This document shows positions 1 through 5,808 of a stretch of DNA of 5,808 nt, one piece after another; within the stretch, counting starts at the first letter, position 1; each line of letters starts with the position of its first letter. Origin of the DNA: Chryseobacterium gleum (GTDB lineage Bacteria > Bacteroidota > Bacteroidia > Flavobacteriales_D > Sanyastnellaceae); NCBI GenBank assembly GCA_945883885.1, contig CAMCYM010000109.1, positions 1 to 5,808 on the forward strand, in the 5' to 3' direction. Made by a program: the position numbers and the translations under genes. The notes under the pieces were generated by a model. It was not told the DNA's origin. It ran no database searches and saw only the letters and a program-made list of their open reading frames with translations.

Positions 1-383
1 GGGTGCTCAACGTGGTGCACGCGGTGTTGCCGCACCTGCTCGAAAGCGGCGGAACCCTCGTGAACATCGGATCGGTGGCGGCCCGCAACGTCTTCGCAAA
101 CAGCGGCGTGTACTGCGCCACAAAGCACGCAGTGCTGGCGATTTCCGAGGCGCTGCGGATCGAATGCGGCGGACGCATCGGCGTGACCACTGTAAATCCA
201 GGGGCCGTGCACACCCCCTTCATCGACGCCACGCAGAACGCCGAGCTGCGCGAGAACTACCGCGGGCAGTTCGAAGCCGGCCTGGATCCGCAAGTCATCG
301 CCGAAGCCGTCCTGCTCGCCATCGGTTCGAAGGGCCGGGCCGTATACAGCGAACTGACCGTGCGCCCCGACCGGCGCGCATGA
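1..383 (+). CDS. Short-chain dehydrogenase/reductase (SDR), 3' part only
   Basis: This is the C-terminal part of a classical SDR oxidoreductase, a cytoplasmic NAD(P)-dependent enzyme. The gene begins left of the window. The first whole codon is at position 3 (GTG, most likely an internal valine), and 126 codons are visible before TGA at 381-383. Numbering from position 3, the catalytic serine lies in the strand motif VNIGSVAA (Ser24). The YxxxK signature is YCATK (Tyr37, Lys41), with Ser and Tyr 13 residues apart as usual in the family. The post-catalytic VNPGAVHTPF segment (residues 64-73) matches the conserved PG turn near the nicotinamide. The Rossmann GxxxGxG and NNAG motifs would lie upstream, off the window. 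The stop codon overlaps the next start as ATGA, so the two genes are probably co-transcribed. The substrate cannot be told from this part. The SDR family call is firm. Confidence 0.93.
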   Translation, partial: VLNVVHAVLPHLLESGGTLVNIGSVAARNVFANSGVYCATKHAVLAISEALRIECGGRIGVTTVNPGAVHTPFIDATQNAELRENYRGQFEAGLDPQVIAEAVLLAIGSKGRAVYSELTVRPDRRA

Positions 384-1462
384 ATCTCGCCTTCCTCACC
401 AGCTCGACCGGGTACGGCGGCCTCGAACAAAACCTCGTCCGGCACGCCCGGTGGATGCGCGAGCGGGGCCATGCCGTGACCGTGTTCTGCGTGCCCGGCA
501 GCCCGACGGCCGCCGCGGCGGAGGCCGAACTCGGCGCGGAGGCGGTGCGTCCGATGCGGCGGCAGCGGCGGTATTTCCCGGGCCCCGTGGTGCGGGAGGT
601 GGCGCCGCAGCTTGCGGGGATGGAGGTGCTGTGGGTGCGGGATCCGCGGGATTTAGCCCTGGCGGGCCGGGCCGCCAAGAAGGCCGGAATCGCGTGCATC
701 TTCCAGCAAGGCATGCAGCTGCCCCGGCCGCGCCGGCTGCCTTGGCACCGCGTGCGTTACGGCCGCGTCACCCGCTGGGTCGCTCCGCTCGAACACCTGC
801 GGGAGGAGGTCCTGCGCAACACGCCGCTCGATCCGCAGCGCGTTCGCGTCATCCCACTCGGCCTCGAAGACGCGTGGTACGGGCCGCTGCCGGACGTGCA
901 AGAGGCCCGGGCCGCGCTGAACCTGCCGGCGGAAGTTCGGCTCGTGGGCTGCTTCGGGCGACTCGACCCGCTTAAAGGGCAGCACGTGCTCATCGAAGCA
1001 CTTGTGCACCTTCCGGAATCCACGCACGCCCTCATCCTCGGGGACGCGACGGTCAACGCCGACGACGGGTACGCGGCGGGCCTTGCGCCGCGGGCCGAGG
1101 CGCTGGGTGTGGCGCACCGCGTGCACTTCCGGCCGGGGATGCGGGATGTGCGGCCGGCGTACGCGGCGCTGGACGTCTTTGCGCTGTGCAGCGCGTCGGA
1201 GAGCATCGGCATGGTGACGCTCGAGGCGCTCGCGTGTGGGCTGGCCGTGGTAGGAACCGAGGCGGGCGGGACGCCGGAGGTGCTGGGGCACGGGCGGTGG
1301 GGGCTGCTGGTACCGCCGGACGATGCGGAGGCGCTGGCGCAGGCGGTGGAGGCCGCGCAGGAGCAGGAGCGGCGGGGCGAGGCCGTGGCGCAGAATGCGC
1401 GGGGCGGGGTGGTGGACCGCTGGGAGGCGCTGTGCGCGGAAGCGGCTGCCGCGGGCCGCTGA
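380..1462 (+). CDS. Glycosyltransferase, GT4-like (GT-B fold)
   Basis: The product is 360 aa, a usual length for family 4 retaining glycosyltransferases, which move a sugar from an NDP-sugar onto a lipid-linked, glycan or small-molecule acceptor at the cytoplasmic face. The N-terminal Rossmann half starts MNLAFLTSSTGYGGLEQ, with the glycine-rich acceptor-side loop at residues 11-14. The C-terminal half begins near residue 188 with a strand and the signature GRLDPLKG (193-200). The EX7E nucleotide-sugar motif is intact (Glu274 and Glu282, in SESIGMVTLEA), followed by ACGLAVVGTEAGGTPEVL. There is no signal peptide or clear membrane helix. The ATG at 380 is chosen because it overlaps the SDR stop as ATGA and gives the correct N-terminal strand; reading further upstream would only overlap the SDR. 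No Shine-Dalgarno is visible, so translation is probably coupled to the SDR. The last 60 codons are strikingly G-ending. Sugar donor and acceptor are unknown. Confidence 0.92.
   Translation: MNLAFLTSSTGYGGLEQNLVRHARWMRERGHAVTVFCVPGSPTAAAAEAELGAEAVRPMRRQRRYFPGPVVREVAPQLAGMEVLWVRDPRDLALAGRAAKKAGIACIFQQGMQLPRPRRLPWHRVRYGRVTRWVAPLEHLREEVLRNTPLDPQRVRVIPLGLEDAWYGPLPDVQEARAALNLPAEVRLVGCFGRLDPLKGQHVLIEALVHLPESTHALILGDATVNADDGYAAGLAPRAEALGVAHRVHFRPGMRDVRPAYAALDVFALCSASESIGMVTLEALACGLAVVGTEAGGTPEVLGHGRWGLLVPPDDAEALAQAVEAAQEQERRGEAVAQNARGGVVDRWEALCAEAAAAGR
1441..1460. repeat. Short inverted repeat across the glycosyltransferase stop
   Basis: AGCGGC (1441-1446) and GCCGCT (1455-1460) are a perfect 6-bp inverted repeat around an 8-base loop, ending within the TGA of the glycosyltransferase. 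It lies just upstream of the TACCTTTG box of prfC. It could form a GC-rich hairpin at the end of the SDR-glycosyltransferase transcript. There is no T-run directly after it, and such short repeats arise easily in GC-rich coding DNA, so no function is claimed. Confidence 0.3.
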
Positions 1463-1464
1463 CC

Positions 1465-1472
1465 TACCTTTG
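1465..1472 (+). promoter_or_regulatory. Bacteroidota-type -7 promoter box for prfC
   Basis: TACCTTTG matches the Bacteroidota primary-sigma -7 consensus TAnnTTTG exactly. It sits in the 17-bp gap between the glycosyltransferase stop and the prfC ATG. The final G is 8 bases before the A of the ATG, so transcription would start at or within a few bases of the start codon, giving a leaderless or nearly leaderless mRNA. The expected -33 TTG is not clear; the nearest resemblance is CTG at 1446-1448, 19 bases before the box. The gap has no good Shine-Dalgarno. Exact match and placement make it credible, but an 8-base motif with four fixed Ts and a G can occur by chance. Confidence 0.6.
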
Positions 1473-1479
1473 CAGGCCC

Positions 1480-3078
1480 ATGGCCACGCTCCACGACGAA
1501 ATCTCCCGCCGGCGCACGTTCGCCATCATCAGCCACCCGGACGCCGGCAAGACCACGCTGACCGAGAAGTTCCTGCTCTTCGGAGGCGCGATCCAAACCG
1601 CCGGTGCCGTCAAGAGCAACAAGATCACGAAGACCGCCGCGTCGGACTTCATGGAAATCGAGCGGCAGCGCGGGATCTCGGTCGCTACGTCGGTCATGGC
1701 GTTCCACTACAAGGACCGTTTGGTCAACCTGCTCGACACCCCGGGCCACAAGGACTTTGCCGAGGATACCTACCGCACGCTCACCGCGGTAGACAGCGTC
1801 ATCCTCGTCATCGACTGCGTCAAGGGCGTCGAGCCCCAAACCGAACGGCTCATGGAGGTCTGCCGGATGCGCAACACGCCGGTGATCATCTTCATCAACA
1901 AGCTCGACCTCGAAGGCCGGGATCCGTTCGATCTGCTCGACGAGCTCGAGGCGAAGCTGGCGATCAAGGTCCGGCCGCTGAGTTGGCCCATCAGCGGCGG
2001 GCACACCTTCCGCGGCGTGTACAACCTCTACGACCACAACGTGCGCCTGTTCAACCCGGACAAGACGCGCATCGCGAAGGACGTGGTGGCCATCGACGAC
2101 CTGCACGACCCCGCCCTCGACGCCCTGGTGGGCGACAAGCACGCAGCGCAGCTGCGCGAAGACGTGTCGCTGATTGACGGCGTGTATCCTGTTTGGGATG
2201 CCGCGCCCTACCTCGAAGGGGCCATCGCTCCGGTGTTCTTCGGGAGCGCGGTGAACAACTTCGGCATCCAAGAGCTCCTCGACACGTTCATCGCCATCGC
2301 CCCCGACCCGCGGCCCCGGCCCACCGACCGGCGCGACGTGGCCCCCGAAGAAGGGGCCTTCACCGGTTTTATCTTCAAAATTCACGCAAACATCGATCCG
2401 CGGCACCGCGACCGCATCGCCTTCCTGCGGGTGTGCAGCGGGACCTTCCGGCGCAACACGTTCTACCACCACGTCCGGCTCGACAAAGACCTGAAGTTCG
2501 CAAATCCGGCCACCTTCCTCGCCCAAGACAAGAGCGTCATCGACGAAGCGTATCCCGGCGACGTGGTGGGCCTGTACGACACAGGCTCCTTCAAAATCGG
2601 CGATACCATTACAGAAGGTGAAGAGCTTCAATTCCGTGGTATTCCGAGCTTTAGCCCAGAGATATTCAAGGAACTTGTGAACAAGGACCCGATGAAGAGC
2701 AAGCAGCTCGAGAAGGGCATCCAGCAGCTCACAGACGAAGGCGTCGCGCAACTGTTCGTCCGCGAATTAGGCAACCGGAAAATCGTGGGCACGGTGGGCG
2801 AGCTCCAGTTCGAAGTCATCCAGTACCGGCTCGAGCACGAGTACGGAGCACGCTGCGAATTTCAACCGAAGAATTACTATAAGGCCTGCTGGATCGTGTC
2901 CGATGACGCCACGAAGCTCACCGAGTTCAAGCGCATCAAGGGCCAGGACATGGTCCGGGACAAGGACGGCAACGACGTCTTCCTCGCCCCGTCGAAATTC
3001 CTGCTCGACATGGAGATACGAAACTACCCGGAGCTGACGTTCCACTTCACGTCGGAATTCAAAACTGCCGTCGCGTGA
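1480..3078 (+). CDS. prfC: Peptide chain release factor 3 (RF3), translational GTPase
   Basis: RF3 is the GTPase that drives release of RF1 and RF2 from the ribosome after peptide release, and it helps terminate mis-decoded chains. The product is 532 aa, against 529 in E. coli. All GTPase motifs are intact: P-loop SHPDAGKTT (18-26), switch I region QRGISV (63-68), DTPGH (86-90), NKLD (140-143) and GSA (255-257). The start MATLHDEISRRRTFAIISHPDAGKTT matches the family N-terminus. The segment before switch I, KSNKITKTAASDFMEIE, is of the Bacteroidota type as I recall it, not the E. coli KGRGSNQHAKSD type. Domain II carries FTGFIFKIHANIDPRHRDRIAF and AYPGDVVGL. Domain III carries IPSFSPEIF and GTVGELQFEVIQYRL. 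The same frame is open upstream across the glycosyltransferase, but that part is not RF3-like. A patch at 2581-2700 has unusually low GC and different codon use. Likely its own transcription unit (box at 1465-1472). Confidence 0.98.
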   Translation: MATLHDEISRRRTFAIISHPDAGKTTLTEKFLLFGGAIQTAGAVKSNKITKTAASDFMEIERQRGISVATSVMAFHYKDRLVNLLDTPGHKDFAEDTYRTLTAVDSVILVIDCVKGVEPQTERLMEVCRMRNTPVIIFINKLDLEGRDPFDLLDELEAKLAIKVRPLSWPISGGHTFRGVYNLYDHNVRLFNPDKTRIAKDVVAIDDLHDPALDALVGDKHAAQLREDVSLIDGVYPVWDAAPYLEGAIAPVFFGSAVNNFGIQELLDTFIAIAPDPRPRPTDRRDVAPEEGAFTGFIFKIHANIDPRHRDRIAFLRVCSGTFRRNTFYHHVRLDKDLKFANPATFLAQDKSVIDEAYPGDVVGLYDTGSFKIGDTITEGEELQFRGIPSFSPEIFKELVNKDPMKSKQLEKGIQQLTDEGVAQLFVRELGNRKIVGTVGELQFEVIQYRLEHEYGARCEFQPKNYYKACWIVSDDATKLTEFKRIKGQDMVRDKDGNDVFLAPSKFLLDMEIRNYPELTFHFTSEFKTAVA

Positions 3079-3085
3079 GCCGGCG

Positions 3086-3093
3086 TACCTTCG
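3086..3093 (+). promoter_or_regulatory. Probable -7 promoter box for the envelope gene pair
   Basis: TACCTTCG differs by one base (C for the third T) from the Bacteroidota -7 consensus TAnnTTTG. It lies in the 19-bp gap after prfC, with its final G five bases before the A of the ATG at 3098. This resembles the prfC start, where TACCTTTG is followed by ATG after 7 bases. The predicted transcript would be leaderless. A GGAG at 3093-3096 is only one base from the ATG, too close to serve as a normal Shine-Dalgarno. A CTG at 3065-3067, 21 bases before the box, is a weak -33 candidate. Read-through from prfC is the alternative. Confidence 0.42.
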
Positions 3094-3097
3094 GAGC

Positions 3098-3727
3098 ATG
3101 GTGAACCTGCGGTCGTTCCTGTTTGCAGTTGCGGTGTTCGGGGTTGCCGCGGCGGGCGCCACGGCCCAAACCGACCCTCCCCCCGTGGTCCAAGTCTCCG
3201 GCATGGTGGTCACCGGTGATTCGCTCTCCCCCCTCCCCTACGCCACGGTCTTCCGGACTCGGGATCAGCGCGGTACGACCACGGACATCAACGGTTTCTT
3301 CAGCCTACCTGCCCTCGCCGGCGACACGCTGCGCATCAGCACCGTCGGCTTTGTCGGCCGCGCCATCGTGGTGCCGGCCAGTTCCGACCGCTTCAACGCG
3401 GTCCTGCCCCTGCTCCGCGACACGGTCACCCTCGGCACCGCCACGGTGAACCCGTGGCCGTCGCGCGAGCGGTTCCGCGAAGAATTCATGGCCCTGACGA
3501 TGGCACCCGACGCCTACACCATCGCGAACGAACGCCTCGACCCCGTCGCCCTCTTCGACCGGCTCTCCTACATCGAACCGGATGCCGCCGAAGTGGGCCG
3601 AACGTGGTCCACAGCGCAAGCGCAGCAAGCTGCCGCGCTCGGGATGATGCCGACGGTTAGCGTGTTGAACCCCGCCGCTTGGGCCGCATTCATCCGTGCC
3701 CTGCGCTCCGGCGAATTGCGGCAATGA
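3098..3727 (+). CDS. Secreted protein with one carboxypeptidase-D-regulatory-like domain
   Basis: The product is 209 aa. Residues 1-23 are a clear signal peptide (basic Arg5, hydrophobic core 7-19, cleavage likely after ATA at 21-23, leaving Gln24). Residues about 33-106 form a beta-sandwich domain of the carboxypeptidase-D-regulatory-like type: V.VSGMVV, LPYATVF (46-52), RGTTTDINGFFSL (58-70), DTLRISTVGFVGR (76-88). A conserved-looking WPSRERFREEF (120-130) and a mostly helical, Ala-rich C-terminal part follow. There is no peptidase domain, plug or barrel, so it is not an enzyme or a truncated receptor on this evidence. The ATG at 3098 gives the signal peptide directly. The stop overlaps the next gene as ATGA, and that gene starts with the same domain type, so a shared job in receptor function or envelope assembly is plausible but inferred. 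The exact role is unknown; periplasmic or outer-membrane location is likely. Confidence 0.88.
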   Translation: MVNLRSFLFAVAVFGVAAAGATAQTDPPPVVQVSGMVVTGDSLSPLPYATVFRTRDQRGTTTDINGFFSLPALAGDTLRISTVGFVGRAIVVPASSDRFNAVLPLLRDTVTLGTATVNPWPSRERFREEFMALTMAPDAYTIANERLDPVALFDRLSYIEPDAAEVGRTWSTAQAQQAAALGMMPTVSVLNPAAWAAFIRALRSGELRQ

Positions 3728-5808
3728 CGGCGGGCGGGCGCCTCTTCCTTCTCCTTTTCTGTGCGGCCGGAGTGGCTGCACAGGCCCAGCAGGTCACCGG
3801 CCGCGTCACCGACCGCACGGGACTGGCCTTGCCCGGCGCCTCGGTGGTGGTCGCGGGCGCTCCGGACCGGGTCACGGCCACCGGGCCGGATGGCTCCTAC
3901 CGCCTCGATTTGCCCGGCTCAGGGACGTGGACGCTCGTCGCCTCCTTCGTGGGGTACGAATCCGGCCGCAAATCCGTGGAAGCGGCAGACGGTACGGTGC
4001 GGATCGACTTCAGGCTGGCCGAGGGCATCGCCATCGGAACTTCCGAGGTCATCGCCGACGGCACCCGGACGGCCCCGGTCCAACGCATCGACCCGCGCGT
4101 CGCCAGCCGCATCCCGTCGCCGCGCGGCACCATCGAAGACCTGCTCCTGCAAGCTCCGGTCAACTTCACCAGCGAACTCTCCTCGGGATACAACGTGCGC
4201 GGCGGCAGCTTCGACGAAAACCTCGTCTACGTCAACGGCATCGAGGTGTACCGGCCGTTCCTCGTCCGCTCGGGACAGCAAGAAGGCCTGTCGTTCCCGA
4301 ACCCCGACATGGTGGACCGCATCGTCTTCTCTGCCGGCGGCTTCGAGGCGCGCTACGGGGACAAACTCAGCTCGGTCCTCGACATCACCTACCGCCGTCC
4401 CACCGAGCGCGCCGTGCGGGCCACCGCCAGCCTGATGGGCGCGAACGTAGCGCTCGACGCGGTGGACGGGCGCACAGACGGCCCACAGCGCTGGTCGTTG
4501 AATGCCGGCGTGCGGTACCGCGACAACGCCTACGTCCTCGGAAGCCTCGACGAAACCGGCGAATACAACCCGCGGTATGTCGACGCACAGGCCTTGTTCA
4601 CGTGGGACGTGGACGGCTACGGCCCGTGGCAGGTCGAAGCGCTCGGCGTCTTCGGCCGCAACGACTTCCGGTTCGTCCCGAAGACCCGTACCACCGACGT
4701 GGGGAACATCAACGAAGCGCTGCGGCTGACGATTTACTTCGACGGCAGGGAGCATACCTGGTATGAGACGGGGTTTGGTGCGCTGAGCGCCGTGCGGATC
4801 ACAGACGCGTCGGTGCTGCGGTTCACGGCCTCGGCCTTTTCCACGTCGGAGCAGGAGCAATTCGACATCCTCGGAGCCTACTTCCTCGACGAGCTGGACC
4901 GCGACCTCGGCTCCGATGCGCTCGGCGAGGTCGTCGTCAACCGCGGCGTCGGGGCCTACCTCGACCACGCCCGCAACCGACTGTCCGCCCGGGTCGGCAC
5001 CTTCGCCGTGCGCGGAACGCACCGGGCGGCGGGGTCGCGCCATGCCACCGAATGGGGCGTGCAAAGTGCCACCGAGCGGGTGGAAGACACGCTGAACGAG
5101 TGGTCGCTGGTGGACTCGGCGGGGTACATCGCGCCGCGGCCGCCGAACGACCAGCCCGACCCGGGCATCTTCCTCGACGACGTCGTGCGGGCGGAGAACC
5201 GGTTCACCGCGCTGCGCACCACGGCCTTCGTGCAGCACAACCGGACGTGGTCGCAGGGCGAAGGGCGGCGCTGGGAGGCGACGGTCGGGATGCGGGCGCA
5301 CCACTGGACGCTCAACGGCGACCTCGTGGGCGGGCCGCGGGCGCATGTGAGCCGGACGACCCGGTCGGGGGATGTGTGGAAGCTTGCGGGCGGGATGTAC
5401 TACCAGCCGCCGTTTTACCGGGAGATGCGGAGGTTCGACGGGACGCTCAACACGGACCTGCGTGCGCAGCTCGCCCTCCATGCCGTGCTCACCTCGGACC
5501 GCGTGGTGCAGTGGTACGGCCGGCCGTTCAAGGTGGTGACGGAAGTGTACTGGAAGTCGCTACGGGACCTGGTGCCGTACGAGCTGGAGAATGTGCGTCA
5601 GCGGTACTATGCCGAGAATTTGGCCCGCGGGTACGCCGCGGGCGCAGACTTCCTGCTCAACGGCGAGTTCATCCCGGGCATCCAAAGCTGGCTGCGGCTC
5701 TCGATGCTCTCCACGCAGGAGGACCTTTCGAACGACGACCACTGGAACTACCTCAACGACGAGGGCGCGGTGATCATCGAGGGGTTCACGCTGAACAACG
5801 TCGTCGTG
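3724..5808 (+). CDS. TonB-dependent outer-membrane receptor, 3' end off the window
   Basis: A TonB-dependent receptor would import a scarce ligand through the outer membrane using TonB-ExbB-ExbD energy. The frame is open for 695 codons with no stop before the edge; relatives are commonly about 800 aa, so the last barrel strands are probably missing. Residues 1-21 are a signal peptide (hydrophobic core 7-18, cleavage near AQA/QQ). Cys13 lies in the core without a lipobox. Residues 23-98 are a carboxypeptidase-D-regulatory-like domain (VTGRVTD, LPGASVVV, GPDGSYRL, LVASFVGYE). The plug spans about 125-222: GTIEDLLLQAP (135-145), NVRGGSFDENLVYVNG (157-172), YRPFLVRSGQQEGLSF (176-191), GGFEARYGDKLSSVLDITY (205-223). 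From about 224 come barrel strands rich in alternating aromatic residues. No TonB box was identified with certainty and no SusD gene is next to it in view, so the ligand is unknown. The start is set by the ATGA overlap and the signal peptide. Confidence 0.95.
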   Translation, partial: MTAGGRLFLLLFCAAGVAAQAQQVTGRVTDRTGLALPGASVVVAGAPDRVTATGPDGSYRLDLPGSGTWTLVASFVGYESGRKSVEAADGTVRIDFRLAEGIAIGTSEVIADGTRTAPVQRIDPRVASRIPSPRGTIEDLLLQAPVNFTSELSSGYNVRGGSFDENLVYVNGIEVYRPFLVRSGQQEGLSFPNPDMVDRIVFSAGGFEARYGDKLSSVLDITYRRPTERAVRATASLMGANVALDAVDGRTDGPQRWSLNAGVRYRDNAYVLGSLDETGEYNPRYVDAQALFTWDVDGYGPWQVEALGVFGRNDFRFVPKTRTTDVGNINEALRLTIYFDGREHTWYETGFGALSAVRITDASVLRFTASAFSTSEQEQFDILGAYFLDELDRDLGSDALGEVVVNRGVGAYLDHARNRLSARVGTFAVRGTHRAAGSRHATEWGVQSATERVEDTLNEWSLVDSAGYIAPRPPNDQPDPGIFLDDVVRAENRFTALRTTAFVQHNRTWSQGEGRRWEATVGMRAHHWTLNGDLVGGPRAHVSRTTRSGDVWKLAGGMYYQPPFYREMRRFDGTLNTDLRAQLALHAVLTSDRVVQWYGRPFKVVTEVYWKSLRDLVPYELENVRQRYYAENLARGYAAGADFLLNGEFIPGIQSWLRLSMLSTQEDLSNDDHWNYLNDEGAVIIEGFTLNNVVV

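Noticed and set aside
164..379. Possible longer glycosyltransferase starting at 164.
   Set aside because: It would overlap the SDR and adds Arg/His-rich sequence. ATG 380 gives the standard first beta strand and an ATGA overlap.
1186..1479. Possible 98-codon N-terminal extension of RF3.
   Set aside because: The frame is open only by chance over the glycosyltransferase. The added residues are Gly/Arg/Ala-rich and unlike RF3, while ATG 1480 gives the family N-terminus and length.
757..2751. Long open frame on the - strand (664 codons) opposite the glycosyltransferase and prfC.
   Set aside because: It is antisense to two genes with intact family motifs. The translation has no recognisable domain, and GC-rich codon bias makes such antisense frames common.
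3079..3097. A terminator between prfC and the next gene.
   Set aside because: The 19-bp gap has no inverted repeat with a following T-run; read-through from prfC is possible.
3757..3780. Lipoprotein signal at Cys13 of the receptor.
   Set aside because: The residues before the cysteine (LLF) do not fit a lipobox, and cleavage after the AQA at 19-21 fits a normal signal peptide for a barrel protein.
3696..4766. Open frame of 356 codons on the + strand in another frame over the receptor start.
   Set aside because: The translation is low-complexity Arg/Pro/Gly-rich. The frame from 3724 encodes the recognisable receptor over the same bases.
3919..5481. Long open frame on the - strand (520 codons) opposite the TonB-dependent receptor.
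   Set aside because: The + strand frame has a signal peptide, plug motifs and barrel. The antisense product is Arg/Pro/Val-rich without a domain, so it is a shadow.

Overview
The window is high-GC DNA (roughly two-thirds G+C by eye) with five tightly packed genes, all on the + strand. It suggests a member of the Bacteroidota/Rhodothermota group, with high-GC Rhodothermia (Salinibacter/Rubricoccus-like) as the best guess. Three things point there. RF3 is of the Bacteroidota type. There are two outer-membrane-type proteins with carboxypeptidase-D-regulatory-like domains, one of them a TonB-dependent receptor with a Bacteroidota-style plug. Gene starts lack Shine-Dalgarno sequences, and two are preceded by TAnnTTTG-like -7 boxes. 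The taxonomic call is inference; no rRNA is present.

Layout. Positions 1-383 hold the 3' end of a short-chain dehydrogenase/reductase (SDR), which overlaps by ATGA the start of a GT4-type glycosyltransferase (380-1462). After 17 bp, containing a perfect TACCTTTG box, comes a complete prfC encoding peptide chain release factor 3 (1480-3078). After 19 bp, containing TACCTTCG, comes a small secreted protein with one carboxypeptidase-D-regulatory-like domain (3098-3727). This overlaps by ATGA a TonB-dependent receptor that starts at 3724 and runs open off the right edge (695 codons seen, no stop).

Functionally there are three units. The SDR and glycosyltransferase pair is probably the tail of an operon, with substrates unknown. 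prfC is a housekeeping translation-termination gene that appears to have its own near-leaderless promoter. The small exported protein and the receptor form a two-gene envelope module, probably co-transcribed and translationally coupled.

No stretch above 20 bp lacks a gene. I saw no tRNA, rRNA, CRISPR array, insertion sequence or convincing terminator. Nothing amounts to a clearly new system. The points most worth a second look are the near-leaderless promoters, the coupled envelope pair, a low-GC patch inside prfC, and tracts of G-ending versus C-ending codons within single genes.
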